Source: PALSA-270 sp963770245 (GTDB lineage: Bacteria; Acidobacteriota; Terriglobia; Terriglobales; Acidobacteriaceae). From it: 64,000 bases of DNA. A program made the translations under genes and the position numbers. The DNA is taken from NCBI GenBank assembly GCA_963770245.1, contig CAVYOX010000015.1, positions 1 to 64,000 of the forward strand, written 5' to 3'. Of this stretch, positions 1 to 8,407 are shown in pieces. Positions within the stretch are counted from its first letter, which is position 1, and every line of letters begins with the position of its first letter. The notes under the pieces are model-generated. The model had not been told where the DNA came from. It did not search any database and saw only the letters and a list, made by a program, of their open reading frames with translations.

Positions 1-263
1 AAGGTGGTATTTTTGCTTTGAAAATCCAGGAAGTCGGGGTAGGACTGATTGTCGTATCCGTGGGTTTGGTGCACCACGTTGTAAAGGCCTCTCGGTTGGG
101 GCACATCGAGCGGCTTCAGAATCAGCCCGTTCAGTACGCTGAAGACAACTACGTTCGCGCCGACTCCGAGGGCAAGCGTCAAGACGGCGGTCACGGTAAA
201 TATCGACGACCGGCGCAACCCCCGCTGCGCATAACGAAGATCCTGCGTCACCCCAGTCATCAT
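1..263 (-). CDS. ADOP/MacB-like permease, N-terminal part, cut by left edge
   Basis: The reverse strand from an ATG at 263 stays open to the edge (87 codons). The protein begins MMTGVTQDLRYAQRGLRRSS and is followed by a hydrophobic segment (roughly residues 22-45, with TLALGVGANVVVFSVLNG). It then reads into the start of a periplasmic part (LKPLDVPQPRGLYNVVHQTH). This DLRYA...LGVGAN start is typical of acidobacterial orphan MacB/FtsX permeases of about 800 residues. A Shine-Dalgarno AGGAG lies about 10 bases before the ATG. No ATPase gene is visible next to it, as is usual for ADOP proteins, whose transported substrate is generally unknown. The body of the gene lies outside the window, so integrity cannot be judged. 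Confidence 0.85.
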   Translation of the reverse strand, partial: MMTGVTQDLRYAQRGLRRSSIFTVTAVLTLALGVGANVVVFSVLNGLILKPLDVPQPRGLYNVVHQTHGYDNQSYPDFLDFQSKNTT

Positions 264-645
264 GGTTGCTGGCTCCTATCTGCCGCAAAACAATGGTGAG
301 ATACTGGCCGGCCCGACAAGCGGGCCTACCTGCGGCAGATGCAATTCTCAGACCATAGCTCACTCCACGAATCCGTTGCGAAAATCAAGAAGTACGCCTT
401 AGAGAGAGCTCGGTTGGGAGTCCGAGAGTGTCCGCTTACGCTATCGATCGTTCGTTTCCGGACATGATGCGAACCGTCATCGCCGGAACGCTGATGATAA
501 GACGCCGCGTGTCGCCAGGCTGGATCGCATCCTGTACTTGGCACTGGAGGGAGCGGATCGAGGGCTTGTCCGGATGCTGCGCCCGGCCTTCGCCTAGCGA
601 AACCGAAGTTGTCGGCGAGCCCACCAGAGAAATCGATTGCACGAA
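264..645. other. Intergenic region with one copy of a diverged repeat
   Basis: This stretch separates the leftmost permease start from the stop of the ChaN-like lipoprotein gene. Short open frames exist in several directions, but none has a convincing ribosome site or a recognisable product. The only structure seen is the repeat copy at 520-635. Confidence 0.5.
520..635 (+). repeat. Diverged direct repeat, copy A
   Basis: About 115 bases beginning CTGGATCGCATCCTGTACTT resemble 1872-1978 in the same orientation, with an estimated two thirds or more of bases matching by eye. Shared landmarks are CTGGATCGC.TCCTG, GAGGCTTG/GAGGGCTTG, CGGCC(T)TTCGCC and GAAATCGA at the end. The two copies bracket the ChaN-like gene. 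On the reverse strand both copies would encode a QVQDAIQ peptide, which could be chance or a trace of shared ancestry. Function unknown. Confidence 0.5.
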
Positions 646-1779
646 TTACCGAGCTAACGGCGTCACCGTCTTGTAGCAGATGATTGCGTCGTAAGAATCC
701 GCCCAGTAGACCAGCCTTCTTTCGACGGGGGGGCGACTCTCCTCGGGGATCCGGTGAAGAGCCTGACGCAGCGTGCGCAGATCGAACACCGTCGCCGGAT
801 AACGTGCCAAGGACGCGAGCAACTGGAAAGCCAGGTCGTCGTTTCGCTCATCTGCGTCCCAGGTTTCTCCCGCAAGGGAAGCCTTGCCGCCAGCTGCGAA
901 AGCGGCTACGTTAAAAGCCGTCCGGTGCTGTGCAACCGCAAACTCAGCAACGAAGTTTCCTAACGTCGACACCCCGCGCGCATCGTATCCCCTGTGCAGG
1001 TGGTTCCGGCCGAAGCGGAGCATGATTTTCGATTCGGAACCGGAGGGAATGTTTTTCTGGTAGTGAAGAAGGAACAGTTCTTTCATCAAGGATTCCCGGC
1101 GAAGTTGAGCACGGAGTTTGGTATCCGCATTGAGCCGGTCACTGTCGATTTCGAGGGTCGCCTTTACGTTCGCGAACAGGGATGCATCATTGATCCATGG
1201 ATCGCGGATTGCAGTCGGTTCGGGCATCCGTTGAAGAAGCTCGGGCGCCATGTTCCGGTTGTAACCCGACTTCGTAATCTCTATCATCCGCTGAAAAGAC
1301 GGATTTGTCGGATTTGCGGTCGCCAGTTCACGGATCAGCATGGGCGCCTGCATCTCCTCCATATCGCAGCCCCAGAGAACTGTCTGCGCCGTCCCTCCCA
1401 GCGAGTGAACGAATAGGGCCTCCTCCTTCGACCAAAGTCCCTCGACCTTAAAAGTGCCATCCGCCAGTCCGAACTCCAATTGATTGGCCGCCCAGGGGCT
1501 CATCTCCGCCGCAATGTGTCTGTAGCCATCCCGCCACATTTGCGGCCACAACTCCCGAAGCAAAGCGGGAATCTCATTTTCGCCATGCAACTCGCCCAGG
1601 AGAAAGAACGATGCTGCACGCGCTTCGTCTAACAGGAAGGCCTTCCCAGTCGTGGATAGATCGAATTCGTGCTCCCCCAACTCTTTGCGGATTGAGTCGT
1701 CACTCGGGCCTTGCTGAGCGACCGCACAGCCGCTGATGCAAATCATCAAAACACAGGCGTACACGCGCAGTCCGGGCAT
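646..1779 (-). CDS. ChaN-like lipoprotein (Tiki/haem-uptake superfamily)
   Basis: The 377-residue protein starts with a short signal ending in the lipobox ISGC (Cys18), so it is probably lipid-anchored. Residues 58-67 read FFLLGELHGE, the GE.H signature that opens ChaN-like/Tiki-superfamily domains (haem-binding uptake proteins and related putative hydrolases or peptidases). Length is a little above the 300 or so residues usual for the family. No strong ribosome site precedes the ATG. The gene stands alone and is bracketed by the two copies of a diverged repeat. Iron or haem uptake is suggested by family only, because no receptor or transporter is adjacent; erythromycin-esterase-like activity is an alternative. 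Family assignment is fairly sure, function is not. Confidence 0.72.
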   Translation of the reverse strand: MPGLRVYACVLMICISGCAVAQQGPSDDSIRKELGEHEFDLSTTGKAFLLDEARAASFFLLGELHGENEIPALLRELWPQMWRDGYRHIAAEMSPWAANQLEFGLADGTFKVEGLWSKEEALFVHSLGGTAQTVLWGCDMEEMQAPMLIRELATANPTNPSFQRMIEITKSGYNRNMAPELLQRMPEPTAIRDPWINDASLFANVKATLEIDSDRLNADTKLRAQLRRESLMKELFLLHYQKNIPSGSESKIMLRFGRNHLHRGYDARGVSTLGNFVAEFAVAQHRTAFNVAAFAAGGKASLAGETWDADERNDDLAFQLLASLARYPATVFDLRTLRQALHRIPEESRPPVERRLVYWADSYDAIICYKTVTPLAR

Positions 1780-1871
1780 GTCTGTGGTACGAACTTAAGA
1801 CCATTCCGGTTCCTCTTTCCTGTTTGACGGATCGAGAACACCCCTAAATGCCCACCTGCTGCGGCCGGTTC

Positions 1872-1978
1872 CTGGATCGCGTCCTGCACCTGGCGCTCAG
1901 GAGCAACACCCGAGGCTTGCCCGATACTGCGGCCGGCTTCGCCAACACGGAGTCTCGGTGAAAGAGAAGGGAAATCGA
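1872..1978 (+). repeat. Diverged direct repeat, copy B
   Basis: This is the second copy of the repeat at 520-635, in the same orientation. It begins CTGGATCGCGTCCTGCACCT and ends GGAAATCGA. It lies between the ChaN-like gene start and the ArsR regulator, immediately before the near-palindrome at 1984-2010. Confidence 0.5.
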
Positions 1979-1983
1979 CGTTA

Positions 1984-2010
1984 CACATTCCCATATAGGC
2001 ATGTAATGTG
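1984..2010. promoter_or_regulatory. Inverted repeat ahead of arsR-type gene, possible operator
   Basis: CACATT at 1984-1989 is the exact reverse complement of AATGTG at 2005-2010, with CAT and ATG placed nearly symmetrically inside. The element ends 7 bases before the ATG of the ArsR-type regulator. ArsR proteins commonly bind imperfect palindromes overlapping their own promoter, so autoregulation is a reasonable inference. Confidence 0.4.
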
Positions 2011-2017
2011 ATTCGTC

Positions 2018-2359
2018 ATGGCCCGGGCGGCGACCACATCCGATGCTTTCAATGCGATCGCCGAGCCGCGGCGCCGCGCGATCTTAAACTATCTGGCGCT
2101 CGAGGAGCGGCCCGTTGGGGACATTGTGGCGCGCCTGAACCTCGAACAACCATCGGTGTCGAAGCATCTCCGGGTGCTGCGAGACGTGGGGCTGGTTCAC
2201 GCCAGGCGCAATGGAAGGCACATGTTTTATCGAACCAACGCGGAGGCGATCCGGCCGCTCTACGAGTGGACAAAAACGTTCGAACGTTTCTGGCAGCGCC
2301 AGTTGCATCGCGTCAAGGAACGGGCCGAAGCCAAGAATCATGCGTTGAATAAAGCTTGA
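2018..2359 (+). CDS. ArsR-family winged-helix transcriptional regulator
   Basis: The 113-residue protein matches the size and order of the ArsR/SmtB family. AIAEPRRRAILNYLALEERP forms helices 1-2, then DIVARLNLEQPSVSKHLRVL is the helix-turn-helix, and VHARRNGRHMFYRTN is the beta wing. No cysteine pair (CxC) is present in the DNA-recognition helix, so it is not a classical arsenic or zinc sensor. The EPRRR...LNLEQPSVSKHL type is the one often paired with SRPBCC-domain (AHSA1) genes, but no such gene follows here; the next gene is a peptidase 283 bases away. It was probably regulated through the inverted repeat just upstream. The inducing signal is unknown. Confidence 0.9.
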   Translation: MARAATTSDAFNAIAEPRRRAILNYLALEERPVGDIVARLNLEQPSVSKHLRVLRDVGLVHARRNGRHMFYRTNAEAIRPLYEWTKTFERFWQRQLHRVKERAEAKNHALNKA

Positions 2360-2642
2360 GCAGAATTACTGCAAGCGACTGCTTCGATTCACGGTCGAAA
2401 CTCATTTTCCGTCCGGGCGATGGCGGCGCGCGGCTCATGGCGCCCTGACACCGCTCATCATATCCTGCTCGGCTCGCGGTTTGGGTCCTACGGCGCGCGG
2501 GCTATAATGGCGCGCCGATCTCTGGCGCGAATGTCGGCCGTTGTTGAATCATTACGAGGTCGGGCCGCGGGAATCCTCCGCGGCCCCGAAGTACCGACGC
2601 GCGCTAACGGTTTTGCCCAGACTTCCGGACCGGAGGACCTGC

Positions 2643-4523
2643 ATGACCACGCTGCTCTCTCGGAAGCGTCTTGCACTCGCACTAATCGCCGTCACCGTTG
2701 TCGCCACCAGTGTATTGGCCGAGGACACATCGGCGCCCGCCATGACGCTCACGGTCGACGAAACCCAGGCCGCGCGGCGCATCGCTTTTGTGCGCGAGGA
2801 AATCCGGGTACAGCCGGGCCCGCTGGCCCTGGCCTATCCCCGTTGGATACCCGGCGAACATGGACCGACCGGGCCCATTGAACAATTGGCCGCCCTACGG
2901 ATCCATGCCGGAAACTCGACCCTGTCCTGGACCCGCGACCTGGAGGATATCTACACGGTTCACGTTGAGGTTCCTTCCGGCAGCGATAGGATCACGGTCG
3001 ATTTCGACGTCCTGCTCGAAAATACGATTTCCGATCATCAACTTTTGTTGGCCTGGAATACCGCGGTGTTGTACCCACGCAACCTCGACAAACACGAGCT
3101 CATGATCGCGCCGTCCATTCTTCTGCCGGCAAACTGGAAACAAGGGAGTTCCCTCGAGGTCACCGGCCAGATCGGTGCCCGAGTGAATTTTGCCCCGGTT
3201 TCGCTCGAACGCTTGATCGATTCACCCGTGCTGGCCGGCGAGTTCTATCGCGCCTTGCCGCTGAGCTCGAGTTGGCCGGCAGAACTCGACATCACAGGGG
3301 ATAGCCAGGCTGCGGTCGACAAGGCGGATGACGCGCACGCAGTCGCCCTGTTTGGGAAGCTCATCGATCAGGATCGGGCCATGTTCGGGTTCCGGCATTG
3401 GCGAACCATGCACCTGCTGGTCTCGCAAAGTGAAGCGCGACCCTTTGACGGACTGGAACACGAGGATTCGCCCTACAACGCGATCGGGGATGCGGGGCTA
3501 TCCAAGAAGGATCAGCTGGAAAAATTCGGCTGGCCGCTTCTGGCTCATGAACAGTCTCACTCTTGGGACGGCAAGTACCGCCGTCCGGGGGAGTTGTACT
3601 CGAAGCCCGACTATCAGGGTCCGGAGCGGACATCGCTGCTTTGGGTGTATGAGGGTCTCAACGAATACATCGGGATGCTGCTCGCCACCCGCGCCGGCTT
3701 CAATGATGCGGCCTACATGCGCGATTACTTGGCTAGGACAACCGCCGACTTTGTTTACGAACCGGGTCGCGCCTCGTCCGCACTGGTGGACACGTCGACG
3801 GAAAACTGGGTGCTGCGTTCGGTTCGAGGTGGATGGTACTCGTTGCGCCGGGGACAGGACTACTACGACGAAGGCGCTCTCATCTGGTTGCAGGCCGATG
3901 CCCTCATCCGCGAAAAATCGCAAGGCCGCCTTTCCCTTGACGATTTCTTGCGCAGCTTCCTCGGCCAGCGCGACACCGGGCCGATCGTTGCTCCCTACAC
4001 GCGAGAGGATGTTGAAGCGTCCCTCTCGGCGATATTGCCGTTTGACTGGCACGGTTTCTTCGAGACCCGCGTCTACCAGGTCAACAGCAAACCGCCGACC
4101 GAGGGGCTGGAGGCAGCCGGCTGGCGCCTGGTGTATAACCCGACACCCAACAACGAGCCTTTCTTCTCTGATATGGTTGGTGCCGGCTTTTATTATGGAT
4201 CATATTCGATTGGGATGGACGTAAAGAAGGACGGTACCATCTTCGAGGTCGTCCCCGGAACGCCGGCCTACGACGCGGGTCTCGGACCGCAAATGACGAT
4301 TCTCGCGATCGACGGCCACCCGTACTCGACCGATGCGCTGAACGAATCGATCGCGCATCCTCGACACGGCAAGATCTCGGTTGTGGTTCGGAACTTCGAC
4401 TCGGTGGAATCCCGCGAGATTCAATATCCCGGAGGCGTGCGCTATCCCCATCTGGAGCGAATTCCCGGCAGCCATGACTACCTGAGCGAGATCCTCCAAC
4501 CGCGCAGCGACAAGCCACACTAG
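2643..4523 (+). CDS. Secreted M61-family (glycyl aminopeptidase-like) peptidase with PDZ domain
   Basis: The start at 2643 is preferred over upstream in-frame starts. It has GGAGG at 2632-2636 and opens a signal peptide (MTTLLSRKRLALALIAVTVV, cleavage probably after VLA-E). The 626-residue protein has the M61 zinc motif HEQSH (His302, Glu303, His306) followed by SW, and WVYEGLNEYIG around 334-344, where Glu337 is the likely third ligand. A PDZ-like domain follows near the C-terminus (GTIFEVVPGTPAYDAGLG, then ILAIDGHPYS). Length and order agree with M61 peptidases, which are periplasmic or secreted aminopeptidases. All expected metal ligands are present, so it should be active. It is monocistronic, with no partner gene nearby. 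Confidence 0.9.
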   Translation: MTTLLSRKRLALALIAVTVVATSVLAEDTSAPAMTLTVDETQAARRIAFVREEIRVQPGPLALAYPRWIPGEHGPTGPIEQLAALRIHAGNSTLSWTRDLEDIYTVHVEVPSGSDRITVDFDVLLENTISDHQLLLAWNTAVLYPRNLDKHELMIAPSILLPANWKQGSSLEVTGQIGARVNFAPVSLERLIDSPVLAGEFYRALPLSSSWPAELDITGDSQAAVDKADDAHAVALFGKLIDQDRAMFGFRHWRTMHLLVSQSEARPFDGLEHEDSPYNAIGDAGLSKKDQLEKFGWPLLAHEQSHSWDGKYRRPGELYSKPDYQGPERTSLLWVYEGLNEYIGMLLATRAGFNDAAYMRDYLARTTADFVYEPGRASSALVDTSTENWVLRSVRGGWYSLRRGQDYYDEGALIWLQADALIREKSQGRLSLDDFLRSFLGQRDTGPIVAPYTREDVEASLSAILPFDWHGFFETRVYQVNSKPPTEGLEAAGWRLVYNPTPNNEPFFSDMVGAGFYYGSYSIGMDVKKDGTIFEVVPGTPAYDAGLGPQMTILAIDGHPYSTDALNESIAHPRHGKISVVVRNFDSVESREIQYPGGVRYPHLERIPGSHDYLSEILQPRSDKPH

Positions 4524-4603
4524 CCAACTACAGCCGCCCCAAATGGTCTGGGTACCCATTCCCGCTCCTTTTGGCCGGCGACCCGCCCGGATGACACCAA
4601 AAA

Positions 4604-4620
4604 CCAACCTGCCAGGTTGG
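4604..4620. terminator. Perfect 7-bp stem, weak terminator candidate
   Basis: CCAACCT-GCC-AGGTTGG forms a perfect 7-base stem with a 3-base loop, 80 bases after the M61 peptidase stop. No T-tract follows, so intrinsic termination is doubtful; it may only be an RNA-stabilising hairpin. Confidence 0.3.
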
Positions 4621-4698
4621 GGCAGGATAGGTGCAGACCGCCAATGATTTGCCAGCCTGCACTTCTTTCTGGGTGATCTTGTGGCGTATTCTCAGGAT

Positions 4699-5760
4699 AT
4701 GAAAATCGCTCTCGCTTGGATGGCTGCGCTTTGCATTCCTGGAGTCCTCGCCGCCCAGAACTCCGCTCCCGCCTCGCTGCTCGTACTTTCGAAAAGTGGG
4801 CACACTCTCGCCGTCGTTGATCCGTCAAGCTTGCAAGTGGTTTCGAAGGTCCCGGTGGGCAACGATCCGCACGAGGTCATTGCCTCGGCCGATGGATCGA
4901 CTGCTTACGTGTCCAACTACGGCTTCGGGGCTTACCACACGCTGGCAGTCGTAGATTTGATAGGGGGTAGAGCCCTGCCTTCGATTGATCTCGGTCCTCT
5001 ATCCGGTCCGCATGGACTCACTTTTGTCGGCGGGAAACTATGGTTCACTGCGGAAGGTGCCAAGGCGATCGCACGTTACGATCCCGCAGAGAAGCGTGTC
5101 GACTGGATTTTGGGAACCGGACAGAATCGCACCCACATGATTTATGTGGCAGAGGATGGCCAGCATATTGTGACCACGAACGTGAGCTCTGGCACCGTCA
5201 GCATCATCGATCGAGAGCCGATTCGGATGCCTTCGCCCCCGCCAGGCATGCCTGCTCCGGGCGCAGGTCCCGGACCCGCCGGCGCGCGTCCTGGCGGTCC
5301 CGGTCCGCAGACTGACTGGAACGAGGTGGTGGTCCGAGTGGGCGATGGATCAGAGGGTTTCGATGTGTCTCCCGATGGCAAACAGATCTGGGTAGCCAAC
5401 GCGCGCGACGGCACGATCTCCATCATCGATCTGGCCAGCAAGAGCGTGATTCAAACCCTCAGCGCCAACGTTCGCGGAGCCAATCGCCTTAAGTTCACTC
5501 CCGATGGGACCCGCGCTCTGGTGTCGACGCTCGGAGGGCCCGACCTGGTTGTCCTGGACGTACGCAACCGGCAAGAGGTCAAGCGAGTTCCGATTGGCCA
5601 TGGTGCGGCTGGCATTGTCATCGAACCCGATGGCGCGCGCGCCTTCGTGGCCTGCACCCCGGATAACTACGTGGCCGTCATAGACCTCGGCTCACTGACA
5701 GTGGTCGGTCACATTCTCGCCGGCGACGCGCCTGATGGTCTCGCATGGGCAATACGCTAA
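4699..5760 (+). CDS. Secreted YVTN/YncE-like beta-propeller protein
   Basis: The start at 4699 gives a good signal peptide (MKIALAWMAALCIPGVLAAQ), better than the in-frame GTG at 4681. The 353 residues contain repeated blades such as TLAVVDPSSLQVVSKVPVG, GTVSIIDRE, GTISIIDLASKSVIQTL and YVAVIDLGSLTVVGHILAG, with AYVSNYG, IWVANARDG and AFVACTP in the YVTN position. A proline/glycine-rich loop (SPPPGMPAPGAGPGPAG) interrupts one blade near residues 180-205. These proteins are exported propellers, usually of unknown binding function, sometimes associated with redox or metal handling. Neighbouring genes give no further clue. Confidence 0.88.
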   Translation: MKIALAWMAALCIPGVLAAQNSAPASLLVLSKSGHTLAVVDPSSLQVVSKVPVGNDPHEVIASADGSTAYVSNYGFGAYHTLAVVDLIGGRALPSIDLGPLSGPHGLTFVGGKLWFTAEGAKAIARYDPAEKRVDWILGTGQNRTHMIYVAEDGQHIVTTNVSSGTVSIIDREPIRMPSPPPGMPAPGAGPGPAGARPGGPGPQTDWNEVVVRVGDGSEGFDVSPDGKQIWVANARDGTISIIDLASKSVIQTLSANVRGANRLKFTPDGTRALVSTLGGPDLVVLDVRNRQEVKRVPIGHGAAGIVIEPDGARAFVACTPDNYVAVIDLGSLTVVGHILAGDAPDGLAWAIR

Positions 5761-5917
5761 TCGAACCGCGATCGCAGCGATGCAGCTTCGGCCTTTCCCG
5801 ATTCCGGACGATCTATAGAGCAAATATCGACAGAGCAGTCGCGAGAACAGCTTGTCATCATGTCTTTTGGAGCCTGCCAAAGACGGCAGTCGGCTGAGAA
5901 CCGATTCGGAGGTGGGA

Positions 5918-6436
5918 ATGGCGGGTGCCTTTCGTATTCGCCAAGCCCGACTCGAGGACGCGAGCGGGATTCTCGGATGCTTGGCACAAGCCTTTGCGCC
6001 CTATCGCGTCCTTTACACCCCCGCGGCGTTCGCGGATACCGTACTCACTCGGCGAACGCTTCGCCAGCGCTTCAAGGAGATGACCTTGCTGGTCGCTATC
6101 GACCACTCTGACGGGATCATAGGAACCATAGCGTACAAAGTTGCAGAGATCGGCCATGGACACATTCGGGGTATGGCTGTGGGACTGGCATGGCAAGGAT
6201 CTGGGGTGGCGAAAAGCTTGTTAGATAGGGCGGAGTCGGATTTGCGCAAATTACGCTGCAACAGCATGACCTTGTGCACCACCAAACCCTTAGAGCGAGC
6301 GATCCGCTTCTACGAAAAGAATGGCTTTCATGCCACAGGAGAAGTGAGCTCTTTCTTCGGGATGGACCTGCTCTCCTATCGGAAGGACATTGGACGTTCC
6401 AAAACAGACAGAACGCGCCCTTGCCGGGAAGAATGA
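5918..6436 (+). CDS. GNAT-family N-acetyltransferase
   Basis: The start at 5918 (MAGAFRIRQARLED) has GGAGG at 5908-5912, five bases upstream, and is better than an in-frame TTG at 5852. The 172-residue protein has a GNAT fold. Beta4/motif A reads IRGMAVGLAWQGSGVAKSLL, with the acetyl-CoA-binding Q..G.G, and motif B ends AIRFYEKNGFHATGEV. The substrate cannot be deduced. It is followed by about 100 bases without genes and then by convergent minus-strand genes. Confidence 0.88.
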   Translation: MAGAFRIRQARLEDASGILGCLAQAFAPYRVLYTPAAFADTVLTRRTLRQRFKEMTLLVAIDHSDGIIGTIAYKVAEIGHGHIRGMAVGLAWQGSGVAKSLLDRAESDLRKLRCNSMTLCTTKPLERAIRFYEKNGFHATGEVSSFFGMDLLSYRKDIGRSKTDRTRPCREE

Positions 6437-6534
6437 GAGGGAAGAGGCGACGTTACCGGTAATCGCCAATTTCATGAACAAATGCGCTCGCCTTCGTAGT
6501 ACTGCCAGATCACGGGGATAATCGGACGACGCCT

Positions 6535-6899
6535 TCAGCAAGGGTCGATCATTGCCTTTTCGGCCGCCAGATGCTCGCTCGTTCCTGCTCTGCCTTGGTC
6601 TACCAGTTCGCGGCTCTGATTCTCCGCTATCTGACGAAGCAATTTGTCGCGCTCAGCTTCCCGTTTGTCCCGCTCCACGTCTCTCTTTGCACGATCGCGA
6701 TCTTCTTGCAGCGAGTCAAACTTACTTACCCCGGAACAACAGAAGGTCGCAACTGTAAGGACGATTGCAAGGACCGAGTCCCACGTAGCGTCAGGCGCTT
6801 TGCATCCACCAGTATCTGCATAAACGCCAGATACACGCCGCTCACCGTGACGAGTACAAAGACTCCAATGTCGGCCCAATCTCGTCGGGATAGCGACAT
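6535..6899 (-). pseudogene. Small membrane/coiled-coil protein, apparently frameshifted
   Basis: From an ATG at 6899 the first frame reads MSLSRRDWADIGVFVLVTVS and gives one transmembrane segment, but it closes after about 57 codons. An overlapping second frame, open to a stop at 6535, carries another hydrophobic segment (SVLAIVLTVATFCCSG) and a strongly charged coiled coil (EDRDRAKRDVERDKREAERD). Together they would make one roughly 120-residue protein with two membrane helices and a cytoplasmic coil. The frame change falls between about 6770 and 6850. The gene would start 31 bases after the kdsC-like stop on the same strand. A tandem duplication of GCGCGCCTGATC lies in that gap. No ribosome site is evident. 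The family is not recognised. Confidence 0.4.
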
Positions 6900-6929
6900 A
6901 AGAAGGAAGAAGGATCAGGCGCGCGATGA

Positions 6930-7475
6930 TCAGGCGCGCGCTTTCTCAATCATCTCTTCCCAAATCCCCTTGGACTTCAGGATAAGCTCGACGGTTTCGC
7001 GGATAGCTCCTTTGCCAGCATGGGCCTTCACCACATGATGCGCCCCCCGCTGGACCTCGGGAACGGCGTCCCCCACCGCGACCGCAAGCCCGACGCGGCG
7101 CATGATCGGTAGGTCCGGTAAGTCATCCCCCACGTAGGCCACTGCCGATTCCGGTACCCCGGCCTTTTTCACGATTTCTTCATAGGCTGGTATTTTCACC
7201 GGCTGTTTTTGATAGATGAATTCCATCTGCATCTCCCTGGCGCGTCTCAGCAACGCAGGGCTCTCACGTCCGGTGATGCACCCGGTGCGGAGACCGGCAG
7301 TATGCGCTAGCGTCAGACCTTGCCCGTCATGGGCATCGAAGGTCTTGATCTCGAGTGCCGTGCCATCGGGCTGAGAAAGCAGCGTGACCGAACCATCGGT
7401 CATGGTGCCGTCGACATCCATCAATAGGACCTGAATCCGCTTGGCACGTTTTTTGACGCCCACCGGAATCTTCAT
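6930..7475 (-). CDS. kdsC: KdsC-like HAD phosphatase (KDO 8-phosphate phosphatase)
   Basis: The ATG at 7475 is chosen; an in-frame TTG lies five codons upstream. The 181-residue protein has HAD motif I MDVDGTMTDG (Asp20 nucleophile, Asp22), motif II ITGRES, a Lys in the YQKQPVK region and motif III YVGDDLPDLPIMRRVG. It has no large cap domain. Size and motif spacing fit KdsC, which removes phosphate from KDO 8-phosphate in lipopolysaccharide core synthesis. The other kds genes are not in the window, so a related sugar-phosphate or nucleotide phosphatase role remains possible. The DinB-like gene lies 115 bases upstream on the same strand. Confidence 0.85.
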   Translation of the reverse strand: MKIPVGVKKRAKRIQVLLMDVDGTMTDGSVTLLSQPDGTALEIKTFDAHDGQGLTLAHTAGLRTGCITGRESPALLRRAREMQMEFIYQKQPVKIPAYEEIVKKAGVPESAVAYVGDDLPDLPIMRRVGLAVAVGDAVPEVQRGAHHVVKAHAGKGAIRETVELILKSKGIWEEMIEKARA

Positions 7476-7589
7476 GGGGATTTTGGCCAAACCAGAACGG
7501 AAAACTTGGGGTTAGCAGGCAAAGCCGCGCCCAGGTGCCCCGTCGTCGCTAGGGCCCTGACGGGAAAGCTTGACTCCATGGTCCCGCCT

Positions 7590-8099
7590 TCACGCCGCCT
7601 GATGTTCGACAAGCACTGGGCCTTCACCGGTCTCAATTGCCCGGCGCAGTTCCGCCATATCGGCGATGTGCCCCGCGTCATGTTGTATCCAAAGATCAAG
7701 CAGTTGGCGCAGATCGATCGTCCCGACACCCTGCATCTCGGCTTTGCGATCCAAATCCTGAGCGGAACAATCTCTTAGTCGTTCGACGCTCTCCGCACGC
7801 GAAACCCTCAGATCGTCCAGGGCCAGCTGCACGGGTTGAGCATTGTAATTGCGCTCACGCGCCAGCTTGCCCCCATTGACATCGGGAAGGGAGGGATGTT
7901 GCTCTTCGAGCAGCAGGCGAATCCGCCGGGCATATCCTTCGATGTCGATATCACGGAGATGCCAGACGTTCTCCCGAATCGAAAACACCTCAGGCGCTGG
8001 TTTCCAGGAGAGTTGTTGCTCAGAAAGTCCGCAAACTAGCTGCTCGGCCTGTCGCGGTGTCTCTGCCAGCTTAGCGATTGTCTCAGCCAGAATTTCCAT
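7590..8099 (-). CDS. DinB-family putative metal-dependent protein
   Basis: The start at 8099 (MEILAETIAKL) is supported by AGGAG eight bases upstream; longer in-frame versions have no such site. The 169-residue protein is a DinB/YfiT-like four-helix bundle. Its conserved metal-binding histidines appear as NVWHLRDID in the first half and IQHDAGHIADM near the end. Members bind a divalent metal and include thiol-dependent hydrolases and transferases; the substrate here is unknown. It is followed by the kdsC-like gene on the same strand. Confidence 0.85.
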   Translation of the reverse strand: MEILAETIAKLAETPRQAEQLVCGLSEQQLSWKPAPEVFSIRENVWHLRDIDIEGYARRIRLLLEEQHPSLPDVNGGKLARERNYNAQPVQLALDDLRVSRAESVERLRDCSAQDLDRKAEMQGVGTIDLRQLLDLWIQHDAGHIADMAELRRAIETGEGPVLVEHQAA

Positions 8100-8407
8100 T
8101 TCTTCACTCCTGTTCTTCGCTCCTGCACGGGAACGTTCGATCGAGAAAATAGTTTTCGTCCTTTTCCCTGGTTCTCCCAACGCCGTCGAGCGAGAGATCA
8201 AGCAGGTCCGGACGCCATCACCATTACCATCCTAGCAAGTTTTGTGCAGGTCGGCCATTGGTGTGTAAATCACTATTGTCATTGAGCAGTTCTAGAGAAC
8301 CATGCGGAGGAGTTGGCTGGTACGGCAGATGCGGGTGGCGCTGATACATCGCTACATCTTTTCTGAAGTTTCCGGCAGAACAAAAAAGGAAACTTGGGGA
8401 AAACCTT
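8100..8407. other. Intergenic region
   Basis: This holds the upstream region of the DinB-like gene and the 3' flank of the DedA-like gene. No open frame, repeat or hairpin worth reporting was seen. Confidence 0.5.

Noticed and set aside
2541..2642. N-terminal extension of the M61 peptidase
   Set aside because: The ATG at 2643 has a good ribosome site and begins a signal peptide; the extension would place the signal internally.
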